Below are positions 19,832 to 26,744 of a stretch of DNA of 32,662 nt, piece by piece. Under the pieces are notes generated by a model. It had not been told where the DNA came from. It searched no databases and was given only the letters and a program-made list of their open reading frames with translations. The DNA comes from a virus. The position numbers and the translations under genes were made by a program. The stretch spans positions 1-32,662 of the IMG/VR virus record IMGVR_UViG_3300043775_002633; one strand, 5' to 3'. Each line of letters opens with the position of its first letter. Positions within the stretch are counted from its first letter, which is position 1.

Positions 19832-21247
19832 ATGCTCAATCCATTTTTTTTACAAGGATCCAAGGGGGAACAGGGATTAATACAGGATTTAATCAATGAA
19901 CAACTTCGTATGTATGGAGTTGAAATTTATTATTTGCCAAGAAAATATTTAACAGAAAAAAAAGTTCTAAGAGAAGTTATAGAATCTGCATTTGACGATG
20001 CATATCCATTAGAAGCTTATATTGAAAATTATGAGGGATATGGAGACAACACAACTATACTTTCAAAATTTGGTATTCAGGCATTAAATGAATTGTCTAT
20101 TACAATATCCAAAGAAAGATTTGAGACTTATATTTCACCATTAATCAAAGGAAAACCAAATATTAAATTATCAACGAGACCTAAAGAAGGAGATTTAATA
20201 TATTTTCCTTTAGGGGATAGATTATTTGAAGTAAAATTCGTAGAACACGAACAACCATTTTATCAATTACAAAAAACTTATGTATATACATTAAAATGCG
20301 AACTCTTTAGATATGAAGATGAAGTTATTGATACCGGTATTGAAGAAATAGATGATACAAATGTTGGTGGAGGAGTTACTGATAGTGGTATTGGTGGTGG
20401 TATTGCAGTTACTCAAATTCTTACGATGGTTGGTTTTGGATCAACAGCATCTGCAACAACCACACTGTTAAATGGTGGAGTTAGATATATTACAGTAACA
20501 AATAGAGGTGGTGGGTATTCAAGTACTCCAAATGTAGCAATATCTTCTGCGCCATATGGAGGATTAACGGCAAAGGCCATTGCATCTATGATTAGTGGTA
20601 TAGTAGTATGCAATGATAACGTAAATCCGCAAAATAAATCGGTTCAAAGTGTCCTTTTAACTAATCCTGGATATGGATATACTATAACTCCAGGAGTAAA
20701 GTTTATTGGTGGAGGTGGATCTGGTGCGAATGCAACAGCAACTATAGGAACTGGAATTATAGGACCTATTGTAGTTACTAATGCTGGATCTGGATATACA
20801 TATGCTCCAACTATAACATTTGTTGGAATTGCTTCAGTTTCTGCTGCAGCAACTGCAATTGTAAGTGCTGCAGGATCAATTACTGCAATTAGAATAACTA
20901 ATGCCGGACTAGGATATACTCAAGCACCATCAATAACAATATCATCACCATCGTTTGTTGGAATTGGAACTTATCAATATAATGAAATAATTACAGGAAG
21001 TATTAGTGGAGTCACTGCAAGAGTAAGATCTTGGAATTCTGTTACAAGTACTTTAGAAATTTCAAACGAAACTGGATCCTTCATAAGAGGAGAAAATATT
21101 GTAGGGTCTGCTTCTTCCGCATCATATGTTTTATCATCAATAGGTGATTATTTTATTGAAAATGCATATGCTGATAATTTAGATATAGAACTTGAGGCAG
21201 ACGGAATAGTAGATTTTACAGAATCAAATCCTTTTGGAATGCCATAA
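19832..21247 (+). CDS. gp14: Neck protein gp14 with a central repeat insertion
   Basis: Works with gp13 at the head-tail neck. The first 170 residues (NPFFLQGSKGEQGLIQDLIN, GVEIYYLPRKYLTEKKVLRE, KEGDLIYFPLGDRLFEVKFV) are typical gp14. The last 25 residues, ending IVDFTESNPFGMP, also look like the normal gp14 end. Between them lies a Gly/Thr-rich stretch (about residues 195-375) with four GYT-type repeats, followed by a GxxSG-type segment (GSISGVTARV). This makes the protein 471 residues against 256 in T4. The insertion is in frame and both ends of the family are kept, so it is a domain insertion and not a broken gene. The ATG at 19832 lies four bases after gp13. Its TAA lies inside a CATAAATA box. 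Confidence 0.92.
   Translation: MLNPFFLQGSKGEQGLIQDLINEQLRMYGVEIYYLPRKYLTEKKVLREVIESAFDDAYPLEAYIENYEGYGDNTTILSKFGIQALNELSITISKERFETYISPLIKGKPNIKLSTRPKEGDLIYFPLGDRLFEVKFVEHEQPFYQLQKTYVYTLKCELFRYEDEVIDTGIEEIDDTNVGGGVTDSGIGGGIAVTQILTMVGFGSTASATTTLLNGGVRYITVTNRGGGYSSTPNVAISSAPYGGLTAKAIASMISGIVVCNDNVNPQNKSVQSVLLTNPGYGYTITPGVKFIGGGGSGANATATIGTGIIGPIVVTNAGSGYTYAPTITFVGIASVSAAATAIVSAAGSITAIRITNAGLGYTQAPSITISSPSFVGIGTYQYNEIITGSISGVTARVRSWNSVTSTLEISNETGSFIRGENIVGSASSASYVLSSIGDYFIENAYADNLDIELEADGIVDFTESNPFGMP
20480..20955 (+). repeat. Four GYT-type protein repeats inside gp14
   Basis: Copies start near 20486 (YITVTNRGGGYSSTPNVAI), 20651 (VLLTNPGYGYTITPGVKFI), 20768 (IVVTNAGSGYTYAPTITFV) and 20888 (IRITNAGLGYTQAPSITIS). 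The shared pattern is xTNxGxGY(T/S)xxPxxxx. The spacings are 165, 117 and 120 bases, so the last three are nearly regular. Confidence 0.85.
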
Positions 21248-21250
21248 ATA
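21243..21250 (+). promoter_or_regulatory. Late-promoter-like box CATAAATA before gp15
   Basis: One mismatch from TATAAATA, 42 bases before the gp15 ATG, and it contains the TAA stop of gp14 (21245-21247). The 45-base gap after it has no other clear signal apart from a weak short inverted repeat (TAGTA...TACTA near 21268-21288). Confidence 0.5.
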
Positions 21251-21292
21251 TAATTTATATTTGAGTAAATAGTACTGTACGGAACTACTAAA

Positions 21293-22294
21293 ATGTTTGA
21301 GTATTTTTATAACGAAATTTTAAGAAAAACAGTCATATCTTTCGGATCTCTGTTTAATAACATATCAATCAAACATACCAACAATTCAAATGAAGTCATT
21401 GATGTTATAAAAGTTCCATTAGCTTATGGTCCAACTCAGAAATTTTTAGCAAGACTTGAGCAATCTCCAGATTTAAACAAACCAGTTCAAATTACATTAC
21501 CAAGAATGTCTTTTGAATTTACTGGATTGACTTATGATGCTTCAAGAAAGGTAACTACAACTCAATCATTTACTGTAAAGTCATCAACAGATGGATCTGT
21601 AGTTAAGAAAACTTATATGCCAGTTCCATACAATTTACAATTTGAATTGGCAATTATGGCAAAATTAAACGATGATGCTTTACAGATAGTTGAACAAATT
21701 TTACCATATTTTCAACCGTCTTATACTTTAACCATTGAACTTGTTGATGGAATTAATGAAAAAAGAGATATTCCTATAATTTTAGAAAATGTAACCTTTC
21801 AAGATGATTATGAAGGAAATTTTACAACTAGAAGAGTATTGATTTATACTTTAAGGTTTACCGCAAAAACGTATCTTTTTGGTCCAACTCAAACAGCAAC
21901 AAAAGATATTATCAAAAAATCTACGATCAGTTATATATCTGGAGATTCAACAACTACGCCAATCAGAGAAGTTATATATTCATCCGATGTACGTGCAATT
22001 AAAAATTATACGGGAATAGTCTTAACAAATCTCGCAAAAGATGTTACAACTGAAGATATTTTATTTGAAGTAAATGATGCTTCTACTATATCTGCAGACA
22101 CATATTTGGATATTGAAGGTGAGGAAATTTATGTCAAATTAAAAACTGGAAATGTTCTTACTGTGGATAGGGGAAGAGATAACACAACAATTACATCGCA
22201 TTTATCTGGAGCCGAAATAAAATCTATTACTACTACTGATAATACTTTAGTTGAATCCGGAGATGATTTTGGATTTGACGGTCAAACCGTATAA
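21293..22294 (+). CDS. gp15: Tail terminator / sheath stabilisation protein gp15
   Basis: gp15 caps the assembled tail tube and sheath and joins the tail to the neck. The start MFEYFYNEILRKTVISFGSL is close to T4 MFGYFYNSSFRRY. The core QIVEQILPYFQPSYT near residues 137-151 is almost identical to T4, and KRDIPIILENV follows the same pattern (T4 KRDIKIVLM). At 333 residues it is longer than T4 gp15 (272). The extra C-terminus (about residues 242-310) carries an IEGEEIYVK...LTVDRGRDNTT module that also occurs in two giant proteins of this window. gp16 starts four bases after its stop, so the two are co-transcribed. Confidence 0.95.
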   Translation: MFEYFYNEILRKTVISFGSLFNNISIKHTNNSNEVIDVIKVPLAYGPTQKFLARLEQSPDLNKPVQITLPRMSFEFTGLTYDASRKVTTTQSFTVKSSTDGSVVKKTYMPVPYNLQFELAIMAKLNDDALQIVEQILPYFQPSYTLTIELVDGINEKRDIPIILENVTFQDDYEGNFTTRRVLIYTLRFTAKTYLFGPTQTATKDIIKKSTISYISGDSTTTPIREVIYSSDVRAIKNYTGIVLTNLAKDVTTEDILFEVNDASTISADTYLDIEGEEIYVKLKTGNVLTVDRGRDNTTITSHLSGAEIKSITTTDNTLVESGDDFGFDGQTV

Positions 22295-22298
22295 AAAG

Positions 22299-22739
22299 AT
22301 GGCAAAAAAATTTGATAAACTAAATGACACGTTTAATGTTTCGGGTAAAATAATTTCTGCAAGCTCTGTAGAAAGTTCATTAGAATCTGAAATAGATAAA
22401 GTTTCATCCCCAATTAATGATATAAAAAAAGATTATGAATATACTAGAGGAAATTTATATTCATTGATTGAAAAAGGTCAAGAAGCAATCAATGGAATTT
22501 TAGAACTTGCACAAGAAAGTGAAATGCCAAGGGCATATGAAGTTGCTGGACAATTAATAAAAAGTGTAGCAGATGCAACAGACAAATTGATGGACCTTCA
22601 GAAAAAATTAAAAGATATTGAAGAAGAAAAAATAAGTAAAGGTCCAACCACCGTCAATAATGCACTTTTTGTTGGATCAACTGCAGATTTGGCAAAATTT
22701 TTAAAACAACAATCTCAAGGAAATGATGAAAACATTTAG
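22299..22739 (+). CDS. gp16: Terminase small subunit gp16
   Basis: The small terminase recognises concatemeric DNA and stimulates the gp17 motor. I choose the ATG at 22299 (MAKKFDKLNDTFN, 146 residues), four bases after the gp15 stop. An upstream in-frame ATG at 22251 would overlap gp15 by 44 bases and adds a sequence not expected for the family. The central part (DYEYTRGNLYSLIEKGQEAI, then LELAQESEMPRAYEVAGQLI) is helical and matches the coiled-coil oligomerisation core of T4-type gp16. The tail KGPTTVNNALFVGSTADLAK is characteristic of marine T4-like gp16. gp17 is not adjacent: two cationic genes lie between. Confidence 0.92.
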   Translation: MAKKFDKLNDTFNVSGKIISASSVESSLESEIDKVSSPINDIKKDYEYTRGNLYSLIEKGQEAINGILELAQESEMPRAYEVAGQLIKSVADATDKLMDLQKKLKDIEEEKISKGPTTVNNALFVGSTADLAKFLKQQSQGNDENI

Positions 22740-22860
22740 ACAGTTTCAAGAAGAGTGGAGTAATAAATATAAAAAGAGTATTAATTGCTCAAATCCAAAA
22801 GGATTTTCTCAACGTGCTTATTGTGCGGGAAGAAAAAGAGCAAAAAGTGAAAAAAATTAA
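22726..22860 (+). CDS. Small cationic protein with capsid-targeting-like start, 44 aa
   Basis: ATG at 22726, with an adjacent in-frame ATG at 22723; stop at 22858-22860. It overlaps the end of gp16 by 14-17 bases. The start MKTFRQFQEEW resembles the capsid-targeting sequence of T4 internal proteins IPI/IPII (MKTYQEFIAEA), which is removed by the prohead protease gp21 after Glu. The remainder holds a SINCSNPKGFSQRAYCAGRK block with two Cys and a strongly basic end (RKRAKSEKN), a short motif I recall from other marine phage proteins. It could therefore be a DNA-binding peptide packaged in the head. The gene is short, but its overlap, conserved-looking motifs and neighbours support it. The packaging role is inference. 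Confidence 0.7.
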   Translation: MKTFRQFQEEWSNKYKKSINCSNPKGFSQRAYCAGRKRAKSEKN

Positions 22861-22877
22861 ATTAACCCTAATGAATA

Positions 22878-24770
22878 ATGCCCAACCAAATCAAGACACA
22901 TAAAACAGTTGAACAAATTGCAAAAAAGCATCGTCTTGAGGTTGCTTTTATACAAAAGCAACTTGAAATGGGTGAACCAATTGAGCACGAGCATACTCAA
23001 GATCACGATTTAGCAAAAAACATTGCTCTTCAACATCTGGATGAAATTCCTGATTATTACACTCGTTTGAAAAAGATGGAAGCAGATGCTAAAAAACATC
23101 ATAAAAAATTTAAAGATGTTACTGAAGAAGGTCTTAGAGATTGGTTTGGAAAATCTAAATCAAAAGATGGAAAATCTGGATGGGTCAATGTTGTGACTGG
23201 TGGAACTTGTGCAAGTGATGAACCAAGAGAAGGAACTCCCAAATGTGTTTCTTCTACAAAAAGAGCAAGTATGAGTCCTGCGGAACGGCGTTCGGCAGCA
23301 AGAAGAAAAAAGGCAGCAGATCCAGAACAACAACAAAAAACAGGTGCTGCAAAACCAACATATGTTTCTACAGATAAACCTAAAAAGAAAATGAACGAAG
23401 AAACGGACAAAAAAGGTAAAGGTAGTGGCAAAAAAGATGCTTGCTACCATAAAGTAAAGTCTAGATATGATGTTTGGCCAAGTGCATATGCTTCTGGAGC
23501 ACTGGTTAAATGCCGTAAGGTTGGTGCTGCAAATTGGGGAACGAAATCAGAATCAACTATGAACGAAGAAGAAAGATATTGTCCCTTATGCGATAAAAGA
23601 GAAACAAGATCTGATTGTTCTTATGGTGGAAAAGCATGGGATAAAGTTTCTATAAAAGATCACGAATATTCAATGGTTCGTTCTGAACTTGAAACATTGA
23701 TGAATGCTGCACAAAGACTTAAGGCAAAAGTTGAAAATGGTGAGGGCAGTTTAGAAGCATGGGTTCAATCCAAAATTACCAAAGCAGCAGATTATATTGA
23801 TACTGCAGCAGATTATGTCGCAAGTGGAGAAATGGAGGAATCTGTAAGTCATACAATCAATCCCTCTGCACACAAAACTGCCCAAAAAAGAGAAAAAATT
23901 AGAAATATTGCAGTTAAAGGATCAACTGGTGGAGAGAGATCTGTTGCATCTTCAAAATTAGGAGCAACTGCAGAACTACCAACGATTAAAAAAGAAGAAA
24001 AACTGGTTAGTAAAATTAAAAATGAAATTCTTGATGAAAAGTGTTGGCCAGGATATAAGAAAAAAGGAATGAAGACGATGTTTGGTAAAAAATATCCAAA
24101 CTGTGTTAAAGCAGAGGAAAGTATTACTATCGAAGATGCTAATGGAAATACTTTTGCTGAAGTTGTAGATTTAATTAAACCGGAACCAATCAAAGGATTT
24201 AAATGCCAAATTGATGAAGTAACACGTCTCCAATCACAGTCAGGAAATATTATTGCAATTACTTTACTTTGGAGAGGAAAATATTACGGTATTAGAATGT
24301 TTTTTCCACAAATAAAAACTCCATCTCGTCAAGAAGTGAATGACGAAATTCAAAAAGTATATCCTGGGGCAAAGGTAGTATTTCACACAATTTCAGAATT
24401 TACTCCTGGACAACCTTTGATTCAAGCAGGATTTCAAGGAGGAAGTTCCGGAAAACTTGGTTTTAATAAAAACTATGTAAAACCTATGGGAGAAGAAGTT
24501 GAGATTAATGAAGATTGGCAAAGAGTCAATCGTCAAGATAAAACGGATGGTTTAAGTCCTGCTGCGGTTAAGGCATATCGTCGTGAAAATCCCGGATCAA
24601 AACTCCAAACTGCAGTAACCGAAAAGAACCCAACAGGAAAAAGAGCAAATCGTCGTAAATCATTTTGTAAACGTATGTCTGGAATGAAGTCCAAGTTAAC
24701 TTCCACTAAAACTGCAAGAGATCCAGATTCAAGAATTAATAAAGCACTTCGTCGTTGGAATTGTAACTGA
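22878..24770 (+). CDS. Cationic, Cys-rich mosaic protein between gp16 and gp17
   Basis: This 630-residue protein reads as a string of small modules joined by Lys/Glu-rich linkers. Residues 1-68: His-rich helical module (DLAKNIALQHLDEIPDYYTR). 80-165: GLRDWFGKSKSKDGKSGW, then CASDEP, PKCVSS and an Arg/Lys-rich helix. 186-220: CYHKVKSRYDVWPSAYASGA, then LVKCRK. 234-320: a CPLC...C zinc-knuckle-like segment followed by a helical part with SLEAWVQSKITKAADYIDTA. 388-412: CWPGYKKKGMKTMFGKKYPN, then CV. 415-516: an alpha/beta domain (LLWRGKYYGIRMFFPQIKTP). 582-629: KNPTGKRANRRKSFCKRMSG and an Arg-rich WNC end. These modules are familiar from marine phage and algal-virus proteins of unknown function. 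No enzyme site is seen. A packaged, DNA-bound head protein is my inference. Arg codons are often CGT in the basic tail. Confidence 0.8.
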   Translation: MPNQIKTHKTVEQIAKKHRLEVAFIQKQLEMGEPIEHEHTQDHDLAKNIALQHLDEIPDYYTRLKKMEADAKKHHKKFKDVTEEGLRDWFGKSKSKDGKSGWVNVVTGGTCASDEPREGTPKCVSSTKRASMSPAERRSAARRKKAADPEQQQKTGAAKPTYVSTDKPKKKMNEETDKKGKGSGKKDACYHKVKSRYDVWPSAYASGALVKCRKVGAANWGTKSESTMNEEERYCPLCDKRETRSDCSYGGKAWDKVSIKDHEYSMVRSELETLMNAAQRLKAKVENGEGSLEAWVQSKITKAADYIDTAADYVASGEMEESVSHTINPSAHKTAQKREKIRNIAVKGSTGGERSVASSKLGATAELPTIKKEEKLVSKIKNEILDEKCWPGYKKKGMKTMFGKKYPNCVKAEESITIEDANGNTFAEVVDLIKPEPIKGFKCQIDEVTRLQSQSGNIIAITLLWRGKYYGIRMFFPQIKTPSRQEVNDEIQKVYPGAKVVFHTISEFTPGQPLIQAGFQGGSSGKLGFNKNYVKPMGEEVEINEDWQRVNRQDKTDGLSPAAVKAYRRENPGSKLQTAVTEKNPTGKRANRRKSFCKRMSGMKSKLTSTKTARDPDSRINKALRRWNCN

Positions 24771-24785
24771 TAGGTAGGATTTATT

Positions 24786-26429
24786 ATGAGTGATGTATAT
24801 TTAGGTAATCCTCTTTTAAAGAAAGCAAATACTCCTATTGAATTTACACAAGAACAAATTATTGAATTTTTAAAGTGTAAAGATGATCCAGTATATTTTG
24901 CAAAAAATTATGTAAAAATTGTAACTCTCGATAAGGGATTGCAACCATTTCAAATGTATCCCTTTCAAGAGAAATTAGTTAACAATTTCCATAATCATAG
25001 ATTTAATATATGCAAGATGCCAAGACAGACTGGAAAGTCTACAACCGTGGTGTCATTTCTTCTACATTATGCAGTATTCAATGATAATGTAAATATCGGT
25101 ATTCTTGCTAACAAAGCCGCCACCGCAAGAGAACTTTTAGATCGTTTGCAAACTGCATATGAAAACCTACCAAAATGGATGCAACAGGGAATCATTTCTT
25201 GGAATAAGGGATCATTGGAATTGGAGAATGGAAGTAAAATCTTGGCTGCTTCTACTTCTGCTTCTGCGGTTCGTGGTATGTCTTTCAATATCCTCTTTTT
25301 GGACGAATTTGCGTTTGTTCCAAATCACATCGCAGATTCATTTTTTGCGTCGGTTTATCCTACAATTACTTCAGGTAAAAGTACAAAAGTAATTATTGTT
25401 TCTACCCCACACGGTATGAACCATTTTTACCGAATGTGGCATGATGCAGAAAAAGGTAAAAATGAATATTTATTTACAGATGTTCATTGGAGTGAAGTTC
25501 CAGGAAGAGATGAGGCATGGAAAGCACAAACTATTGCAAACACTTCTGAACAACAATTTAAAGTTGAGTTTGAATGTGAATTTTTAGGATCTGTTGACAC
25601 TTTAATTGCACCATCCAAACTAAGAAACCTTGTATACGATGCTCCTAAGACTCGCAGTGCTGGTCTAGATGTTTATGAAGATCCAATAGAAGAACATGAT
25701 TATCTCATCACTGTAGATGTTGCTAGGGGTGTTGGAAATGACTATTCAGCTTTTACTGTGATTGATATAACACAGTTTCCACATAAAGTTGTAGGAAAAT
25801 ATAGAAATAATGAAATCAAACCTATGCTTTTTCCGAGTATTATTGAGGAGATTGGAAAAAATTATAATGAGGCATATATTTTATGCGAAGTTAATGATGT
25901 TGGAGATCAAGTAGCTAGTATCCTTCAATACGATTTAGAATATAAAAATCTTCTCATGTGTTCTATGAGAGGAAGAGCAGGACAAATTGTAGGGCAAGGA
26001 TTTTCTGGAAAGAAAACTCAACTTGGAGTAAAAATGTCCAAGACGGTTAAAAAAGTTGGGTGCTTCAACCTTAAGACAATGATTGAGGAAGATAAGCTAT
26101 ATTTAAACGACTATGAGATAATATCCGAACTTACGACATTTATTCAAAAGCATAATTCATTTGAAGCTGAAGAAGGTTGTAATGATGATCTTGCAATGTG
26201 CTTAGTAATTTATGCATGGTTGGTTGCACAAGACTATTTTAAAGAGCTTACTGACCAAGATGTTAGAAAAAGATTATATGAAGAACAAAAAAATCAAATT
26301 GAACAAGATATGGCACCATTTGGATTCGTTTCTGATGGTATTGGTGAAAACAGTTTTGTTGATCAAGATGGAGATAGATGGTTTTTAGATGAATATGGGG
26401 ATCGTTCTTATATGTGGGAATATATGTAA
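24786..26429 (+). CDS. gp17: Terminase large subunit gp17
   Basis: ATP-driven DNA translocase and nuclease that packages DNA through the portal. The ATPase domain has the adenine-side QPFQMYPFQ at residues 53-61, Walker A PRQTGKST at 79-86, Walker B ILFLDEF at 169-175 with catalytic Glu174, and coupling motif STPHG at 206-210. The RNase H-like nuclease domain has ITVDVARG with Asp311, CEVNDVGD with Glu368, and a C-terminal NDDLAM with Asp467/468, corresponding to the T4 triad D401/E458/D542. Length of 547 is somewhat shorter than T4 (610). The start at 24786 follows a purine-rich GGTAGGATTT leader. It begins 15 bases after the mosaic gene, and a zinc-ribbon-like gene starts one base after its stop. 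Confidence 0.98.
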   Translation: MSDVYLGNPLLKKANTPIEFTQEQIIEFLKCKDDPVYFAKNYVKIVTLDKGLQPFQMYPFQEKLVNNFHNHRFNICKMPRQTGKSTTVVSFLLHYAVFNDNVNIGILANKAATARELLDRLQTAYENLPKWMQQGIISWNKGSLELENGSKILAASTSASAVRGMSFNILFLDEFAFVPNHIADSFFASVYPTITSGKSTKVIIVSTPHGMNHFYRMWHDAEKGKNEYLFTDVHWSEVPGRDEAWKAQTIANTSEQQFKVEFECEFLGSVDTLIAPSKLRNLVYDAPKTRSAGLDVYEDPIEEHDYLITVDVARGVGNDYSAFTVIDITQFPHKVVGKYRNNEIKPMLFPSIIEEIGKNYNEAYILCEVNDVGDQVASILQYDLEYKNLLMCSMRGRAGQIVGQGFSGKKTQLGVKMSKTVKKVGCFNLKTMIEEDKLYLNDYEIISELTTFIQKHNSFEAEEGCNDDLAMCLVIYAWLVAQDYFKELTDQDVRKRLYEEQKNQIEQDMAPFGFVSDGIGENSFVDQDGDRWFLDEYGDRSYMWEYM

Positions 26430-26430
26430 A

Positions 26431-26661
26431 ATGGAATTAGATAAACAAATAAAATTAGGACATTTATTATTAGTAGATAGAAAATGTAGAGTATGCAATG
26501 AAATAAAAAATTTAATAGATGGATTTTATCAAACACGTAAAGATAAGGGCAACGTATCATCATCATATTCTTATGAATGTAAAGAATGTACAATAAAAAG
26601 AATCATAAATTCTAAAAAAAATAATAAATTTATATGTAAATGGGAGTATCCTGACTGGTAA
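26431..26661 (+). CDS. Small zinc-ribbon-like protein, 76 aa
   Basis: I choose the ATG at 26431, one base after the gp17 stop. A longer reading from 26389 would overlap gp17 by 41 bases. The product has a CRVC pair near residue 21 and a CKEC pair near residue 50, spaced by KNLIDGFYQTRKDKGN and YSYE, followed by a Lys-rich tail ending FICKWEYPDW. C-x2-C...Y-x-C-x2-C arrangements of this sort occur in small phage proteins and at the N-terminus of endonuclease VII-type and HNH proteins, but there is no nuclease domain here. It is likely a zinc-binding nucleic-acid-binding peptide of unknown role. It is co-transcribed with gp17. Confidence 0.75.
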   Translation: MELDKQIKLGHLLLVDRKCRVCNEIKNLIDGFYQTRKDKGNVSSSYSYECKECTIKRIINSKKNNKFICKWEYPDW

Positions 26662-26701
26662 TTAATTCACGTCACATTTCCCCAGTGTAAAGTATATTTT
26701 T

Positions 26702-26709
26702 AATAAATA
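26702..26709 (+). promoter_or_regulatory. Late-promoter-like box AATAAATA before gp18
   Basis: One mismatch from TATAAATA, 35 bases before the gp18 ATG, in the longest intergenic gap of the window (26662-26744). A purine-rich GGAG ribosome-binding site lies at 26735-26738. I see no convincing hairpin terminator in the gap. Confidence 0.5.
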
Positions 26710-26744
26710 TTTTTTAGATAAACTGAGATTTAACGGAGAAAAAC

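Noticed and set aside
21268-21288. Short inverted repeat TAGTA...TACTA before gp15
   Set aside because: A five-base AT-rich stem is expected by chance in this composition and is not followed by a T-run.
22251-22739. Longer gp16 start at 22251
   Set aside because: It would overlap gp15 by 44 bases; the ATG at 22299 gives the expected gp16 N-terminus and normal spacing.
23099-24193. Minus-strand frames of 96-114 codons inside the mosaic gene
   Set aside because: Phe/Ser-rich complements of Lys/Glu codons; artefacts of composition.
26389-26661. Longer start of the zinc-ribbon-like gene inside gp17
   Set aside because: The extra residues are simply another frame of the conserved gp17 tail; the ATG at 26431 lies right after the gp17 stop.
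26662-26744. Possible transcription terminator in the largest gap
   Set aside because: Only three- to four-base pairings could be found near TCACATTTCCCCAGTG; no stable GC-rich stem with a following T-run.
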